Part shown: positions 63,191-64,000 of the stretch, piece after piece
Position numbering within the stretch: position 1 is the stretch's first letter
Layout: the number at the start of each line of letters is the position of its first letter
Assembly: GCF_019212185.1 (NCBI RefSeq)
Contig: NZ_CP078138.1
Location: 6,053,501-6,117,500, forward strand
DNA from: Pseudomonas fluorescens
GTDB taxonomy: Bacteria > Pseudomonadota > Gammaproteobacteria > Pseudomonadales > Pseudomonadaceae
DNA: 64,000 nt
Reading direction: 5' to 3'
Translations under genes and position numbers: made by a program
Notes under the pieces: generated by a model
The model's input: only the letters and a program-made list of their open reading frames with translations
Database searches by the model: none
Told to the model about the DNA's origin: nothing

Positions 63191-64000
63191 TCAGTCGCCA
63201 GTGGCAACCGCTCGCTGGGGATCAGTGATCCACTCGCTCCACGAACCGGCATACAGCGCCCCCAGCGGGTAGCCGGCCAGACACAGGGCAAACAGATTGT
63301 GGCAGGCGGTCACGCCGGAACCGCAGTACGCTACCAACTCGTTCGGTGAACGATCCGCCAGCTTCTCGGCAAAGCGCTGCTTCAGTTGTTCGGCTGGCAG
63401 GAAGCGACCGTCCGCCCCGAGATTGTCGGTAAATGCTGCACACTGTGCGCCAGGGATATGTCCGGCAACCGGATCGATGGGCTCGACTTCACCGCGAAAA
63501 CGCGGCAGTCCACGGGCATCGAGCAGGGTCAACTGCGGACGGCTCAGGCGCTTGAGCAATTGTTCAGCATTCAGCACCAGGCTCGAGTCCGGGCTGCCGC
63601 TGAAGTTACCGCGCGCGGTGGCCGGCGCATCCAGGCTCAACGGCAAGCCAGCGGCATGCCAGGCCTTGAGACCACCATCGAGGATAAACACCCCGTCGCG
63701 CTTGCCCAGCCAGGCCAACAACCACCAGGCCCGCGCGGCAAAGGCACCGGGACCGTCGTCATAGAGCACCACGACGCTGTCGTTGTTGACACCCCAGGCC
63801 TGAAGACGCTCGATCAAGTCCGTCGCTTGTGGCAATGGGTGGCGACCGGTGACGCCCTTGGTCACAGGCCCACTGAGATCACGCTCGAGGTCAGCGAAAG
63901 CGGCGCCGGCGATATGCCCCTCAGCATAGCTGCGCTGGCCATAATCCGGGTCTTCAAGGGCAAAACGACAGTCCAGAATCACCAGCCCCGGCTGGTCCTT
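63191..64000 (-). CDS. sseA: 3-mercaptopyruvate sulfurtransferase (5' end outside window)
   Basis: At least 269 residues of a two-domain rhodanese. The catalytic loop is YCGSGVTACHNLFAL; CGSGVTA marks 3-mercaptopyruvate sulfurtransferase rather than thiosulfate:cyanide sulfurtransferase. The N-domain has DPDYGQRSYAEGHIAGAAF and VLYDDGPGAFAARAWWLL. The frame is open through the window edge (reading KDQPGLVILDCRF), so the start lies outside; the GTG at 63982 is unlikely to be the real start. Confidence 0.88.
   Translation of the reverse strand, partial: KDQPGLVILDCRFALEDPDYGQRSYAEGHIAGAAFADLERDLSGPVTKGVTGRHPLPQATDLIERLQAWGVNNDSVVVLYDDGPGAFAARAWWLLAWLGKRDGVFILDGGLKAWHAAGLPLSLDAPATARGNFSGSPDSSLVLNAEQLLKRLSRPQLTLLDARGLPRFRGEVEPIDPVAGHIPGAQCAAFTDNLGADGRFLPAEQLKQRFAEKLADRSPNELVAYCGSGVTACHNLFALCLAGYPLGALYAGSWSEWITDPQRAVATGD

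Overview
This window is a chromosomal segment from a Pseudomonas of the P. fluorescens type. The evidence is the high-GC, strongly biased third codon positions, the Pseudomonas-specific gene blocks (ahcY-metF, pilGHI-pilJ-chpA, gshB-tonB3-yqgE-ruvX-pyrR-pyrB-pyrC', metX-metW, ftsYEX-rpoH), and paired palindromic repeats of the two kinds usual in this group (core GCTGGCTTGCCAGC and core GCTCGC...GCGAGC). Most genes are core housekeeping genes. I see no prophage, insertion sequence, CRISPR array, rRNA or tRNA.

Layout. 1-8.5 kb is a mixed envelope and transport region: DUF1090 protein, cytochrome c'-like lipoprotein, lytic transglycosylase MltA, a MAPEG protein, EamA and MFS transporters, a DUF3857/transglutaminase-like protein, a formate/nitrite-family channel and an acyl-CoA thioesterase. 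8.5-11.2 kb is the methyl cycle: a strong promoter, an S-adenosylhomocysteine riboswitch, ahcY and metF. 11.2-18.3 kb holds an orphan GT-A-like protein, a solitary periplasmic binding protein, an RhlE helicase, YceI with cytochrome b561, and bioA. 18.4-23.3 kb has rsmE, the D-glutamate utilisation locus dguR/dguABC, and a hemolysin III/PAQR protein.

23.3-33.2 kb is the type IV pilus chemosensory array (pilG, pilH, pilI, pilJ, a 1950-residue ChpA and a ChpC-like CheW protein) read leftward. It lacks adjacent pilK and chpB, the methyltransferase and methylesterase known from P. aeruginosa. 33.4-39.5 kb is gshB, a TonB3-like protein, yqgE, ruvX and the pyrimidine genes pyrR-pyrB-pyrC'; pyrC' has lost its metal ligands. 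39.5-48.7 kb holds a TM2 protein, an NlpC/P60 hydrolase, pilT (without pilU beside it), and the rightward set yggS-proC-yggT-metX-metW-DUF4426-rdgB-hemW-DUF3392.

48.8-56.1 kb is read mostly leftward: trmB, thiG, thiS, DUF423, then rpoH and ftsY-ftsE-ftsX, with mtgA opposite. rpoH has an AlgU/RpoE-type promoter directly upstream. 56.4-59.9 kb is a pair of M16 peptidases (one catalytic, one without the zinc motif) with rsmD. 60-64 kb holds a YheT-like hydrolase, an AraC regulator with azlCD, and a 3-mercaptopyruvate sulfurtransferase cut by the window end.

I did not find a clearly unprecedented system. The most informative points are the reduced Chp array with its multi-phosphotransfer ChpA, the riboswitch-controlled ahcY, the inactive partners in pyrBC' and the M16 pair, the AlgU-type rpoH promoter, and the uncharacterised GT-A-like gene beside metF.
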